From Morella rubra (Eukaryota; Streptophyta; Magnoliopsida; Fagales; Myricaceae), in the NCBI GenBank assembly GCA_003952965.2, contig CM025856.1:19622053-19686052 (forward strand): a stretch of DNA of 64,000 bases, read 5' to 3'. The position numbers and the translations under genes were made by a program. Positions 34,580-45,915 of this stretch are shown here, in pieces. How positions within the stretch are numbered: position 1 is the first letter of the stretch; the number at the start of each line of letters is the position of its first letter. The notes under the pieces were generated by a model that was not told the DNA's origin, searched no databases, and saw only the letters and a program-made list of their open reading frames with translations.

Positions 34580-35277
34580 CTTGATAATGTCCTTTCTGTC
34601 CCTCAATTTAAATTAAATTTAATATCTATTAGCAAACTTACCACTGCTCTTAAATGTGTTGCAATTTTTTTCAATTTTTTTGTGTTTTTCAGGACCTTGC
34701 AATGAAGAGATTGATTGGAATGGGTGAAGTTTGCGATGGCCTCTACTATTTCAAGCCTTTTCCTGCTTTAGTTTTTCGTCTCATCGTGCTCCATCACCTC
34801 CTTTATGGCATGCTCGCCTAGGTCACCCCTCCTTTCGCTGCATTTCTAAAATTCTTAATGTCCCGCCTACTAATTTTCATTGTGATGTATGTGCTCGTGC
34901 TAAACATACTCATCTCTCTTTTTCAATAATTTTGAATAAAAGTGTGGTTTGTTTTAATCATATTTATTGTGATATTTGTGGTGGTTATTCCACTCCGTCT
35001 TTTTCCAGCGCACATTATTTTTTGACAATTCGATGTGTAATACATGGGTCCAATTATGTTTGCTACTCCAATTTCTTTGCATTTTTCTCAGGTAGCCATG
35101 TTATACTGTTTATTGAAAAATCTATCGTTTTGTAAATTGACAACTGACAATGGTTTCTTTCCATTTGTTAGCACGGCCAATCAATTGGATGAGATCGGCG
35201 ACACCCCTGCTAAGGTGATCAACAGGGCATTGTAAACGAGTACTTGCAAACATACCCGCCACCACTTAATGTGGGAT
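34580..35277 (+). pseudogene. First copy of a duplicated pre-integrase region
   Basis: This segment repeats at 35278 onward (CTTGATAATGTCC at 34580 and 35278; CCTTTATGGCATGC at 34800 and 35450). It encodes LWHARLGHPSFRC and FHCDVCARAKHTHLSF, the histidine/cysteine part of the pre-integrase domain. After about 35029 this copy has lost most of the integrase core that the second copy keeps. Confidence 0.75.
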
Positions 35278-35404
35278 CTTGATAATGTCCTTTCTGTCCC
35301 TCAATTCTATTAGCAAACTTAACCTCTTAATGTGTTGCAATTTTTTTCTTTTTTTGTGTTTTTCAGGACCTTGCAATGAAGAGATTGATTGGAATGGGTG
35401 AAGT

Positions 35405-36535
35405 TTGCGATGGCCTTACTATTTCAAGCCTTTTCCTCCCGAATCACCTCCTTTATGGCATGCTCGCCTAGGTCACCCTCCTTTCGCTGCAAAAATTCTT
35501 AATGTCCCGCCTACTAATTTTCATTGTGATGTATGTGCTCGTGCTAAACATACTCATCTCTCTTTTTCAATAATTTTGAATAAAAGTGTGGTTTGTTTTA
35601 ATCATATTTATTGTGATATTTGTGGTGGTTATTCCACTCCGTCTTTTTCCAGCGCACATTATTTTTTGACAATGGTCGATGACTATTCTCGTAATACATG
35701 GGTCTATTTGATGTATTTAAAATTTGATACTTATTCTTGCCTCATGCATTTTTTTTTCTCGTTCGTACTCAATTTAATCAAACCATTAAAATTGTACGGA
35801 TTGACAATGCTCAGAAATTTCTTTCCACTAATATGCAAACTTTTTTTTAATGACAATGGTGTTTTTCATGAAAAGATATATGTCGCCACCCCTCAACAGA
35901 ATGGCATTGTCGAACGCAAACATCGCCACCTTCTTAATGTGGTCCGATGTCTTCGCTTTCATGCCAACCTCCCTATCACTTTTTTGGGTGAATGCATATT
36001 GACCACCACTTACCTCATTAATTGCATACCATCTCCCAGCCTAGCGCATGAATCCCCATATGAACTCATTTTTCACAAAGCTCCCTCCTACCATCATCTT
36101 TGCATTTTTGGTTGTTTATGTTATGCTCAAACTTTATCCTCTCAGCGAGATAAATTTTTTCCGCGTGCTCGGCGTTGTCTTTTTTTGGGTTATCCACCTC
36201 ATCATAGTGCTTATTGCGTCTGTGATCTTGAAACTCATAAAGTTTTCATTTCTCGCGATGTCACTTTCGAGGAAACTTTTTTTTCCCTTTCCATGTCACT
36301 GTTCTCCACCTCTCCTCCAACCCCGTTACACCTTTACCCATCCCTGATCTTCCTTTTTCTCCTTCTCGCACCATCACCCCATCTCCGCTTTCCTCTATCC
36401 CATCCCCGCAATCACCTTCTTCTATCTCGCCCCCACCCCTGCTTCCCCTTTTCCCATCTCGCCCCAAACGTCACACCAGTTGCCCATCCTATCTCCATGA
36501 CTATATTTGTCTCACCCTCCTTTCGTCCACTCTGA
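35405..36535 (+). pseudogene. Copia integrase region, long open frame
   Basis: A 376-codon open frame contains the pre-integrase zinc region (LWHARLGHPPF, CDVCARAKHTH), the integrase core start FLTMVDDYSRNTWVYL, and the catalytic Glu region TPQQNGIVERKHRHLLNVVR. A FLGYPPHHSAYCVCDLETHK segment follows. The middle catalytic aspartate region (near 35810) is shifted out of frame, so the enzyme is damaged despite the open frame. The tail is a proline- and serine-rich linker. Confidence 0.85.
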
Positions 36536-36689
36536 CTTCACCCTCTACTCAATCTCTCTTAGGTACGGCTCATTGTCTCTCTACACATTTATCTTATCAT
36601 TGTTTTAATTCTTGTCATTTAGCTTTCATTTCTTCTTTATCTCAACATGATGATCCCACCAGTTACATAGCTGCCATCCGTTATTCTCA

Positions 36690-37480
36690 TTAGCGTGATG
36701 CTATGCAAGCTGAGTTACATGCTCTTGAAGCCAATCACACTTGGACTCTCCAATCTCTCCCTCCAGGTAAGAAACCCATTGGCTGCAAATGAGTTTTCAA
36801 AACCAAGCTTCGAGCAGACGGTTCTATCGAACATTACAAAGCTCGCTTGGTTGCCAAGGGTTACACTCAGGTAGAAGGTCTTGATTATCATGACACTTTT
36901 GCCCATGTTGCTAAAATTGTCACTATAAGATGTGTCCTTGTAGTTGCTGCCACCTAATGTTGGCATCTCCATCAGTTGGATATCCATAATGTTTTTATCC
37001 ATGGCGATCTCGATGAAGAAGTTTACATGAAACTTCTTCTTGGCTATTGCATTGAGGGGGAGTCGCGTGTTTGTCACTTCCAAAAATCACTTTATGGGCT
37101 GAAACATGCGTCTCATAATTGGTTCTCCAAACTCTCTTCTGTCCTTTTGGACACTAGTTTTCAGTAATCTCAGGCTGATCACTCTTTCTTCACTCACTCT
37201 CCTTTTTCACTTTAATACTTGTTTATGTTGATGACATCCTTTTGGCAGGAAATGATTTGTCTCGTATTCACACTCTCAAGGAGTTTCTTGGGCGTCGTTT
37301 CAAAATTAAGGATCTTGGTTCCCTGAAATACTTTCTGGGCCTCGAGGTTGCTCGCTCTCCTTCTGGCATCTTCCTCAATCAACATAAATATGCTCTGAAT
37401 ATCCTTACTGACAGTGGTCATCTTAGTGCTCGCCCCACCCTCACTCCTATGGAACAACACCTCAAACTCATTGACACTGA
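36690..37480 (+). pseudogene. Copia reverse transcriptase, broken
   Basis: Pieces in different frames give [54 protein letters not shown], then YVDDILLAGND and FKIKDLGSLKYFLGLEV. The active-site YVDD is retained. A stop in KPIGCK (36790) and several frameshifts break the chain. Confidence 0.85.
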
Positions 37481-37545
37481 TGGTCATTTACCTCACCATC
37501 ACCCGCCTGGATATTGTTTTCTTCGTCAATCTTCTCAGCTAGTTC

Positions 37546-38100
37546 ATGCATACACCTCAGCAACCATACTATGACGCTGTTGTTTGCATTCTCCGGTATA
37601 TCAAATCCACCACTGGTCAAGGTCCTTTTTATCTTAATAACAATCTTTTGCAAGTTTTCGCCTACTCTGATTTTGATTGGGCTAGTTGTCTCGTCACTCG
37701 CTGTTCCACTACTGGTTTCTACATTCAACTTGGTACCAGTCCAATCTCTTGGCACACCAAAAAGTAGTCTACGGTCTCTCGCTTTTCCGCTGAAGCAGAA
37801 TACCGTGCGATGACATCTACCACCTGTGAACTTACTTGGCTCCGCTCTCTCCTCGATGATCTCCACCTATCCCATCCTGCGCCCCTGAATCTTTATTGTG
37901 ACAATCAAGCCGCCCTCTACATCTCTAAGAATCTTGTCTTTCGCAAAAGCATAAAGTATATCGAGATCAACTATCATATCGTTCGTGAAAAACTTCACAA
38001 TAGCCTCATTACCACTGCTCACGTCCCAACTTTGGCACAACTTGTGGACATTTTTACCAAAGCTTTGGGACGTGAATTATTTCATCAATTATCGCGCTAG
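37546..38100 (+). pseudogene. Copia RNase H, broken
   Basis: Contains SDFDWASC, then after a stop near 37769 SAEAEYRAMTSTTCELTWLR, LYCDNQAALYISKN and INYHIVREKLHN. It ends at 38100, 30 bases before the polypurine tract. The catalytic acidic residues can be found, but not in one frame. Confidence 0.85.
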
Positions 38101-38140
38101 TTGGACATTTCAAATCTTCATGTGCCAACTTGAGGGGAAG

Positions 38141-38375
38141 TATTAATGGTAGCAATGGTCATATTCTCCATTTATGAGTAAATATTGTATAACATCTCAT
38201 TTCCTTAGTTAACTACACACAATATAGGAAGATTTCATATAGCACACTTCTTTCATTTCCTAGTAGCATGAGATATGGGAATTCTTCCCTTGTTATGTAA
38301 TATAAATATTTGTACCTTTGATAATGAAAGACAAGTCAATTCACAAATTCTTCTCCTATTCTGTGCACCTTAACA
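38141..38375 (+). repeat. 3' LTR of the copia element
   Basis: 235 bp, starting TATTAATGG directly after the polypurine tract and ending CCTTAACA. It lacks the 23-bp internal duplication seen in the 5' LTR and differs from it at scattered bases. Confidence 0.9.
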
Positions 38376-38380
38376 CATTC

Positions 38381-40429
38381 CAATGCCTCTTAGGTCTTAG
38401 ATCGTGACCTACACATTTTATTAGTGCATTGTACCTGATCTGTTTTGCAAGTAAGCCAACTGCATGCACCTTTTTCCAGATTGGTACGAGTTGATGTTTT
38501 TCTCGTTTTCCAACAAGCTAGCTGTTAATGTTGCCTTTTCCAAATGGCCAAGATGCAGAGTATTAATTACGGCCGTTTAAAAAATTAAAAACCAACTACA
38601 TGATCTTGACAATGCAAGATTCTACCTAATTAGTTATATGCAATTAACAAATTATGAGTATTGAATCGAAGCTGATGCAGGCCACTACCAGCTGAGATCA
38701 GGTAAAACCTTTGTACTTCTTTTTTTTTTCCTTTCGAAGTCCGACCTAACTATTAAGTGGAGATAAAGACTTCTAACCCATTATCCGAGAGATTAAGAAG
38801 AGGTCCAACATTAGTCGAAGTTTGTGCAGTAGTGTCTAACTAATCTCCATGCTGTTGCAGAAATTTCCACCGACGTAGATGCTAAGGAAAACCCAGCTGG
38901 TAGGCAAAACATATCTAGGTGATCTCCCAACTATTTGCAGGCATTTACTATTTGTAGGTCAACAGCGGAAAGACGCGGAGTACAGCCGGAGATATTGACT
39001 ATTCGCGGGTCTTCAACAATTTGGCACTGATTGTATTAGAATTGTATATCCTCCGAGTCACAAATCACTGCATGCATGTCTAGATCATGTATGATCATCA
39101 TGACTACTAATAAAAATAAATAATGCAAAGACCTGATGGACTTAATAATAGTTTCACGTACTTGAATCTCTCTGTTCGTGATCTTCTCTGGTGAAAATCA
39201 TTGCAGGTAGAAATTTAATACAGTTGTCAACGACTTCTAGTCCATGGTGGTCGAATGGTATTGCGCTCACGGAGGAAGTTTGGCTGACAATATATACATG
39301 ACTTTCGGAGGAGAGTACTAATTAAGGTTGGGGGAACCATCGACCTATGACGTAACTGCGTGTCGCCATGTCAGAGTGGAACAAGCTGGGGAAATGACAC
39401 AAGAAGGCCGATGAGGGGTACGCAAATAAACCGGCCAATGTTATTCTAGTCCAACCAATTAGCTTGAATTTGCTTCACTAACTTAATGCGTTGCTTGAAC
39501 TTACATGACTTTTGCGTACCGATTGTGATAGAACTAGTCTGTTGAAACAACATGACAGCTTGTGTTACACATGGGGCTGATCAATTCCAATGCAAGTCGA
39601 TTGCCTCTTGAAATCCGGTGGCTTTTGTCTTTTAATCTTGTCGGTTATGTTTCGTAGCCGATCCAATTTAATTACTCAGATATGTATATATGTGGAGATA
39701 TTAGGCATGAGGACGCGAGTTCTTTTGTCTCTCTATTTTTCTCTTTTTAATGGTGCCATTTCTTCGAACCAGGTACGGTACCGGTGGAGCTCAAGGTTTA
39801 ACCGTTTAAGTTTGTCTTGCGGCTTTTTCTGCAGCACATTTCAATAACAGAACTTCGTTTTGACTGGCTTCGTGACAGAGAGATTTGTTCCTAACATATA
39901 TACATATTTTATCTAATTTCTATATATATTATTTGCTAGTTAAATTCTCCTGGTTTATCCAAATTAATAAAGAAAAAAGTGGATGAAGGAAACATGATTA
40001 AAATGAGAGATTAATGATAGATCAAAGTCTATAGACAAAAAAATAAAAATACGTGGAGATATAATTTTTTTTTTTTAAAATAGTCCCGCAATATGTTTTG
40101 GCGTATAGCTAGAGAAATGTTGGAAATTGCATTTATTCTGCAATAATATCATGTAAGGGTTATTCCTATTTACTAAAATTTTATTGACAAATTACTCATT
40201 AGCAGGAGGGAAGAGTTCAAGATTTATTGTTTGACATATTGTGGCTTCTTCCAAAAGTTACTCATTATTACTAATTACCAACAGTTCAACATATTATTTA
40301 TCGACTATTAAACAAGAAGAGGTCTTACGAAGCCAACCGTAATAGGTACCAGATAAACTGGTACAAGTACTCCAGTCGATCAGTAGTTATAAAGTTTTCA
40401 ATTGAGGTATTTAAAAGAAAAAAAATCCA
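38381..40429. other. Intergenic, nothing recognised
   Basis: Mixed-composition DNA without a supported gene or bounded repeat. The frame at 39590-39847 shows no domain. Confidence 0.4.
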
Positions 40430-40910
40430 GAGATTTTCCTTGTTTGCTAAGTGCATTTCATCTCTAAGCCTTGGATTCACATTTTACAAAGCTTTTACAT
40501 ATATCAATCACTTTCAAGCCTTATTCCTTGTGTGAACTTTTGAGATAGAATTTTCACTGTATTCATCTATTATTTGAGATAGTTAATTTTTGTGTCTCAT
40601 TATTCAAAATTTTGAGGAGAGTGTGAGCACTCTTGTATACTTTGGTAAGGGTATATCACTGAAGGGTTGAAGTTTTGTTGTAAAAGTTATTCCCTTGACT
40701 AGAAGGGGCAATAGTGAAAAACTTCAAAACGCGGTAAAGTAGTTTGAAGGGTGAATATAGACAAGATTGTTAAATTACCTAAAAATCTAGACGTTTGATT
40801 TCTCTAACCCTTCTCTTTTCATCAACTTGTTTGGTTATATTAAGAAACTTAATTTTTTGAGTCGTTTTCGAAATAGTATTTTGCAACCCAATTCACCAAC
40901 TCTTGGAATA
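40430..40910 (+). repeat. LTR fragment related to the solo LTR at 7027
   Basis: It ends with GCAACCCAATTCACCAACTC, like the end of the solo LTR (ACCCAATTCACCCCCTC near 8690). It has TTACCTAAAAATCTAG about 120 bp earlier, like CCACCTAAAAATATG near 8556. No ends or target duplication. Confidence 0.45.
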
Positions 40911-41223
40911 TTGCCTTAATCCTTGGGATTTCATAGATGACTTGACTTCTATTCCTCCAAGTGGCTTTGAGAGAGATGAAAGTACCGTTTTGTTGTCCCT
41001 AAAAGTTACTGAATTTAACTGGTTTGACATCCTCTTGGCTTCGTCTAGAGGTGCATAATATGGTCTAGGGTCGTGTCTTCCGAAGGCCATCTGGGGCACT
41101 GGGATCTAGCAATATCCAAGTCCACAGATCAAAAAAAGAAAAAAGTAAAAGAAAATTAAGGAGGTTCCGGACAGATCCCGTTCAAAGGGGACTGGGTTAT
41201 GGGATGGCGGTGGTGTTGTGGGT

Positions 41224-41259
41224 GTTCTAGAGAGAGGGGATCAGGCCTCTCTCTAGAAC
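41224..41259. repeat. Short perfect hairpin
   Basis: A 14-bp inverted repeat (GTTCTAGAGAGAGG at 41224-41237 and its exact complement at 41246-41259) with an 8-base loop. Function unknown. Confidence 0.8.
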
Positions 41260-41339
41260 ATATGCAGTTGTTTTTCCCCCAAATGATCGGTTCTTATTAA
41301 CAAAAGAATGAAAAGAAAAATTAGAGACTGCAACAAGAA

Positions 41340-42330
41340 TTTTATTATCCTCAACTTGAGTATTAGGGACAACAAGAAATCTATATCTTGAAAGTAGCCT
41401 TAAGGAGTGAAACCTGTGTTCTGTTCTCCCAATGACTTTAAGGGATAAAAGTCATGCTTCCTTTAAATATTGGCAGATTGTGTAGACATCAACAAAACAT
41501 TTATTTCTAGAAGTGGCTGATTTTTTGGATGAATGCATGGTCTGTCACGCCGAAAAACATAGGTGGTTATATATTAAGGATTATAAAAAATTTTGATTTT
41601 CAAAAGTTGTTTTGTCCCTACAGAATCAGTAATTCTTAGGGCAACAAAAAGTAACTTGTATCTTCTAAAGCCACTTTTAGAGATAAAAGTCACGTCACTG
41701 GCTAGCCAGTGGCAATGCACTGCATTTGCTTAACATGTCAATTTCCAAATCACCCCTAAAAAATAATCAATTCGTGGGAACACAAGAAATTTCCGTCCTC
41801 AAAAGTTGCCGAAAGCAATTGTTCTCAAACCGGTAAACTTTTTTTTAGAAAGAATGTCTGATCTTCTCGCCCCGTAAAACTTAGTCATGAGTCCTATTAG
41901 GTACATTAAGGAACTTAATTATTTCGCTAAAAGTAGCCTTAAGGAATGGAGAGTCATGTGCCATGTCCTCCGATAAAAGAATTAGAGACTTTAAGGAATG
42001 AAAGATATGCACTCCTTAGAATTAATATTAGCGAATTTTATTTCAGCAAAAAAAAAAAAAAAAAAAAATTAGCGAATTTTGTAGAAACCAGATCATCAGT
42101 ACTCATCTCTAAATGTAGCTTTTAAGGATGAATGTTATACTCCCAACTTGAGCTGGTCTAGGGGAAGACATGCATATTGTGTTCATGTCCCTTTCCCTTA
42201 AAGCCACTTTGAGGCCATGGAAGTCAAGTTATCAATGCATAAAAAATTAGTGAATTCTTTGGAAGGCAAGAAGTAGTACTTGTCGTCCTTAAAAGTGACC
42301 GATAATTCTAGGACCCAAACAAGTCTCTTA
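41340..42330. repeat. Degenerate interspersed repeat array
   Basis: A short theme recurs many times in variants: a phrase like GTCCTTAAAAGTGAC or GAAAGTAGCC, then TTTAAGGA, then a phrase like AAAGTCATG. Good examples lie near 41390, 41440, 41665, 41790, 41935, 41990, 42115, 42200 and 42280. Such GAC/TTTAAGGAC repeats recall the internal and subterminal repeats of some plant CACTA elements, but no CACTA ends were found here. Confidence 0.5.
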
Positions 42331-43083
42331 GATGAATTTCCTTTTTTTGTTGCTAAGATAAATGTTGGGTTTTTGCTGTACATATATAAAATATATAATA
42401 TTATGTCCATAAAAGTATTGTTGTACTCTTATAAGAAGCTTCCCGATTTTATTTTGTTATAATCATGAAGAGTCTCGCCTTATTCTGATGGACAAATAAA
42501 CGGAACTTTTCGCTTCCAAAAAAAAAAGATCTCCTTTCCGCTTTTGGTACAATTATAAGAAATTCGGGTGCCTCTGCCGTAGCATGCAGTCAGTTTTCTT
42601 AAGTAATAATCAAAAGAAAAAATCTTGAAGTTCTTCAATGTAATTTAAACGATGATCGAGTGGAACGTACTTAAATAGTTCTTTTTTTTACTTCTTGAAA
42701 AAAAAAAAAAAAATACAAGCATAATTTTGTGGGGAAGCATATATATATATAACCTAGATAGCAGGTTACATGATATTGCAGGAACAACAAAATTTCCATA
42801 CATATATATATATGGGACATACATTGAATAGGAATTACATATACGTTGTATAGAAATATCGAAACTAAATATTGAAGTACAGATCATGCACGACCATCTA
42901 TCTCTTGAACTCGACTATATATCCGTCTGAAACTCTAAATTTCTACGAAATCCAATAACGGCCCCTTCATTTGTGTTTCCTCTAAGTAATCATAACCCAG
43001 AAGGATTATCTATATATATATCACGTACTGAATGAATCCATTTTTTTGTCGTTCCATATCATGGGCGCGCGCGCATAGACAGT
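42331..43083. other. 3' flank of the membrane-protein gene, simple repeats
   Basis: Contains A runs (near 42700), TA repeats at 42739-42751 and 42802-42812, and a GC repeat at about 43064-43072. No other gene was seen. Confidence 0.5.
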
Positions 43084-43701
43084 TCACGAATGAGTCGCAG
43101 TCAATGGCAGAAGTGGATGCCTTGTCGACCTCGTACGCCAATATTGTCCCGCATGCAAGGCACTCAACGGTTTCTTTGGAGTTCTTTGGCGTATCCATTT
43201 ACCTAGTTTTTGAATCATTCCACGTAGCTCATGATCTCCTATCCATAGTGAAATGTACACAATATATGGAACAGATTGCAAGGAGGCTGGGAACAATATA
43301 GAAGCTAATGAGGCCAATGAAAGGGAACCAAACAAGCCAATGAGGCTGCGTAATACTAAGGCACATCTAGAAGAAGGACGCTGGCCGGGAGAAAACGTTA
43401 GGTCGGCGCCATATGCCAGACAATAAACAAGTAAACTAGTTACAGCAACCATGGTTGTTATTGGGTGTGTTTCGAAAGGAGAGTAGGGTTTCCCTTCAAA
43501 TTTGAGCTCAATAAAATTGATAAGAATAGGAATGATAAAGACAAGAATGGCATGGCGTAAAGGGTTGGAGGTAAGCATCTGTGGTTGTTGAAAGTTGCAT
43601 CTAAGAATGTTGAAGGTGACATTAAAGGGGAGTTGTGCATGGGAGAAGAGCCTTCTCCATTGATGGCTAAGGAATAGGGTTGCTCTTGCAAAATTGTCCA
43701 T
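43084..43701 (-). CDS. Predicted four-helix membrane protein, unknown
   Basis: Single exon of 205 residues; I do not recognise the family. Four hydrophobic segments are visible at about residues 50-66 (AILVFIIPILINFIEL), 81-99 (ITTMVAVTSLLVYCLAYGA), 114-137 (ALVLRSLIGLFGSLSLASLA and following residues) and 143-156 (SVPYIVYISLWIG). The N-terminus is not a typical cleavable signal peptide. The C-terminus (about 160-205) is basic and probably soluble. The start codon is the first in frame and lies about 100 bp from a good TATA box, which supports a real gene. No catalytic motif can be seen. It stands alone, with retroelements and a scaffold gap as neighbours. Confidence 0.7.
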   Translation of the reverse strand: MDNFARATLFLSHQWRRLFSHAQLPFNVTFNILRCNFQQPQMLTSNPLRHAILVFIIPILINFIELKFEGKPYSPFETHPITTMVAVTSLLVYCLAYGADLTFSPGQRPSSRCALVLRSLIGLFGSLSLASLASILFPASLQSVPYIVYISLWIGDHELRGMIQKLGKWIRQRTPKKPLSALHAGQYWRTRSTRHPLLPLTATHS

Positions 43702-43803
43702 TGAAATCAGAAACTTTTAGGATCAAAATTATCTCGTTTGTTCTCCACCAGCAGTAGAGAAGTATGCATATATGCAGGGAAGGAAGCAATGGTGGGGATT
43801 GTA

Positions 43804-43811
43804 ATTTATAG
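43804..43811 (-). promoter_or_regulatory. TATA box of the membrane-protein gene
   Basis: On the minus strand this reads CTATAAAT. It lies about 103 bp upstream of the start codon at 43701, which would give a leader of about 70 bases. Confidence 0.65.
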
Positions 43812-43929
43812 GGAGGTATGGAACCGTACCAACAGTGAGCAGGCCGCGGTCCTTGTCATCTGTGTCACCCCATCTTCTTGTCAAAATACATACGCGTACG
43901 GCCAAGATTATGTTATATACTGAAGAAGG

Positions 43930-44915
43930 AAACAGACAGGTCAAAGGTAACTCCACATATCCTATGGTGCTGTAGGTGAGTCGGATAGTTTGAGCACTTC
44001 CAAAGTTCACTTGTGGATGAGTTTTATCGTTAGTCGATGAAACATGGATCTTACTGTTACATTTCTACAAACAAATATATAGTATATACAAACCCCACTT
44101 CCTCCAAACCCACATACACGGTAGCAACTAAAATAGTTAACGTTTTGGTCACTGATAGAGACTCCTTAAAGATAACTTGTCTTTGTTAGTGTTAGGAGTG
44201 AGGTAAAAAGATCTAGTCAGTGGCTCGCTAGACGTTGATGTTTTCTTACATGGGGATTACATTTCCATTGTTAGATTTGACAGTGGCATTGACTCCATGT
44301 TTCTCCTTCTAAGGGCCGGGGCTGTTCCTGGAAGATGGACAGGTCGTGAAAGCAGTGAAATGGACCAATCACAACAAGGTTAAACGAGAAGTCATTTTTA
44401 TTTACGATTTTCTGAGACTCTGAATGGTCGGTAAACTTAAACAAAAATATGTTTGGTGAGACAAAGAGAAGATAAGTGCTTCGAGTTATAAACTAAGATG
44501 CAAATGTCTAACAACCCATTATACCAAGAAATTGTTCTGATCTGTCATAGTCCCAAGGCCCTTTCTCTTAGTACGTTCAAGTCGTCCCACCATTCAGACC
44601 GCTTAATTTCTCTTCCAAGTTAACCATGAACTTCGTGGATGAAAAGACGCTATCAATCATGATTTTCATGGACTCCTGAAAAGGGTTTTAGGCGGTGCCA
44701 GCCCCCCCCCCCCCTCCGCCCCGGGGAAGAAAAATAAGATGGGAAGAAAGAGAAAAGTTGTTGATTCTAGAGTTCTCGACTACAAGAACCAACAAGAAAA
44801 TTATCAGATGCTTCTGGCTTTGCAGCCTTCAAGTATCCCGAAATTTGGAAGACACAGTTTTTTATTTATCTCCTATTGAACCCGTAAGTCAGTTGTTGTT
44901 GGACATAATTCTGAT
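43930..44915. other. Intergenic up to the scaffold gap
   Basis: No gene supported. A C run lies at 44702-44714. Open frames that cross the gap are artefacts of the N run. Confidence 0.5.
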
Positions 44916-45915
44916 NNNNNNNNNNNNNNNNNNNNNNNNNNNNNNNNNNNNNNNNNNNNNNNNNNNNNNNNNNNNNNNNNNNNNNNNNNNNNNNNNNNNN
45001 NNNNNNNNNNNNNNNNNNNNNNNNNNNNNNNNNNNNNNNNNNNNNNNNNNNNNNNNNNNNNNNNNNNNNNNNNNNNNNNNNNNNNNNNNNNNNNNNNNNN
45101 NNNNNNNNNNNNNNNNNNNNNNNNNNNNNNNNNNNNNNNNNNNNNNNNNNNNNNNNNNNNNNNNNNNNNNNNNNNNNNNNNNNNNNNNNNNNNNNNNNNN
45201 NNNNNNNNNNNNNNNNNNNNNNNNNNNNNNNNNNNNNNNNNNNNNNNNNNNNNNNNNNNNNNNNNNNNNNNNNNNNNNNNNNNNNNNNNNNNNNNNNNNN
45301 NNNNNNNNNNNNNNNNNNNNNNNNNNNNNNNNNNNNNNNNNNNNNNNNNNNNNNNNNNNNNNNNNNNNNNNNNNNNNNNNNNNNNNNNNNNNNNNNNNNN
45401 NNNNNNNNNNNNNNNNNNNNNNNNNNNNNNNNNNNNNNNNNNNNNNNNNNNNNNNNNNNNNNNNNNNNNNNNNNNNNNNNNNNNNNNNNNNNNNNNNNNN
45501 NNNNNNNNNNNNNNNNNNNNNNNNNNNNNNNNNNNNNNNNNNNNNNNNNNNNNNNNNNNNNNNNNNNNNNNNNNNNNNNNNNNNNNNNNNNNNNNNNNNN
45601 NNNNNNNNNNNNNNNNNNNNNNNNNNNNNNNNNNNNNNNNNNNNNNNNNNNNNNNNNNNNNNNNNNNNNNNNNNNNNNNNNNNNNNNNNNNNNNNNNNNN
45701 NNNNNNNNNNNNNNNNNNNNNNNNNNNNNNNNNNNNNNNNNNNNNNNNNNNNNNNNNNNNNNNNNNNNNNNNNNNNNNNNNNNNNNNNNNNNNNNNNNNN
45801 NNNNNNNNNNNNNNNNNNNNNNNNNNNNNNNNNNNNNNNNNNNNNNNNNNNNNNNNNNNNNNNNNNNNNNNNNNNNNNNNNNNNNNNNNNNNNNNNNNNN
45901 NNNNNNNNNNNNNNN
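44916..45915. other. Scaffold gap, exactly 1000 N
   Basis: A round-number run of N, so the true distance between the flanks is not known. Confidence 0.99.

Larger units (their letters stand above)
33023..38375 (+). mobile_element. Ty1/copia retrotransposon, both LTRs, decayed
   Basis: A 5353-bp element between two LTRs (33023-33281 and 38141-38375), flanked on both sides by CATTC (33018-33022 and 38376-38380). The primer site TGGTATTGGAGCC (33282-33294) matches initiator tRNA-Met apart from small changes, and the polypurine tract is TTGAGGGGAAG (38130-38140). The gene order gag, pre-integrase, integrase, reverse transcriptase, RNase H identifies copia; the small size and short LTRs suggest an Ale/Retrofit-type lineage. 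Many stops and frameshifts are present, and the pre-integrase region is duplicated internally (copies from 34580 and 35278). It cannot be autonomous. Confidence 0.93.
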
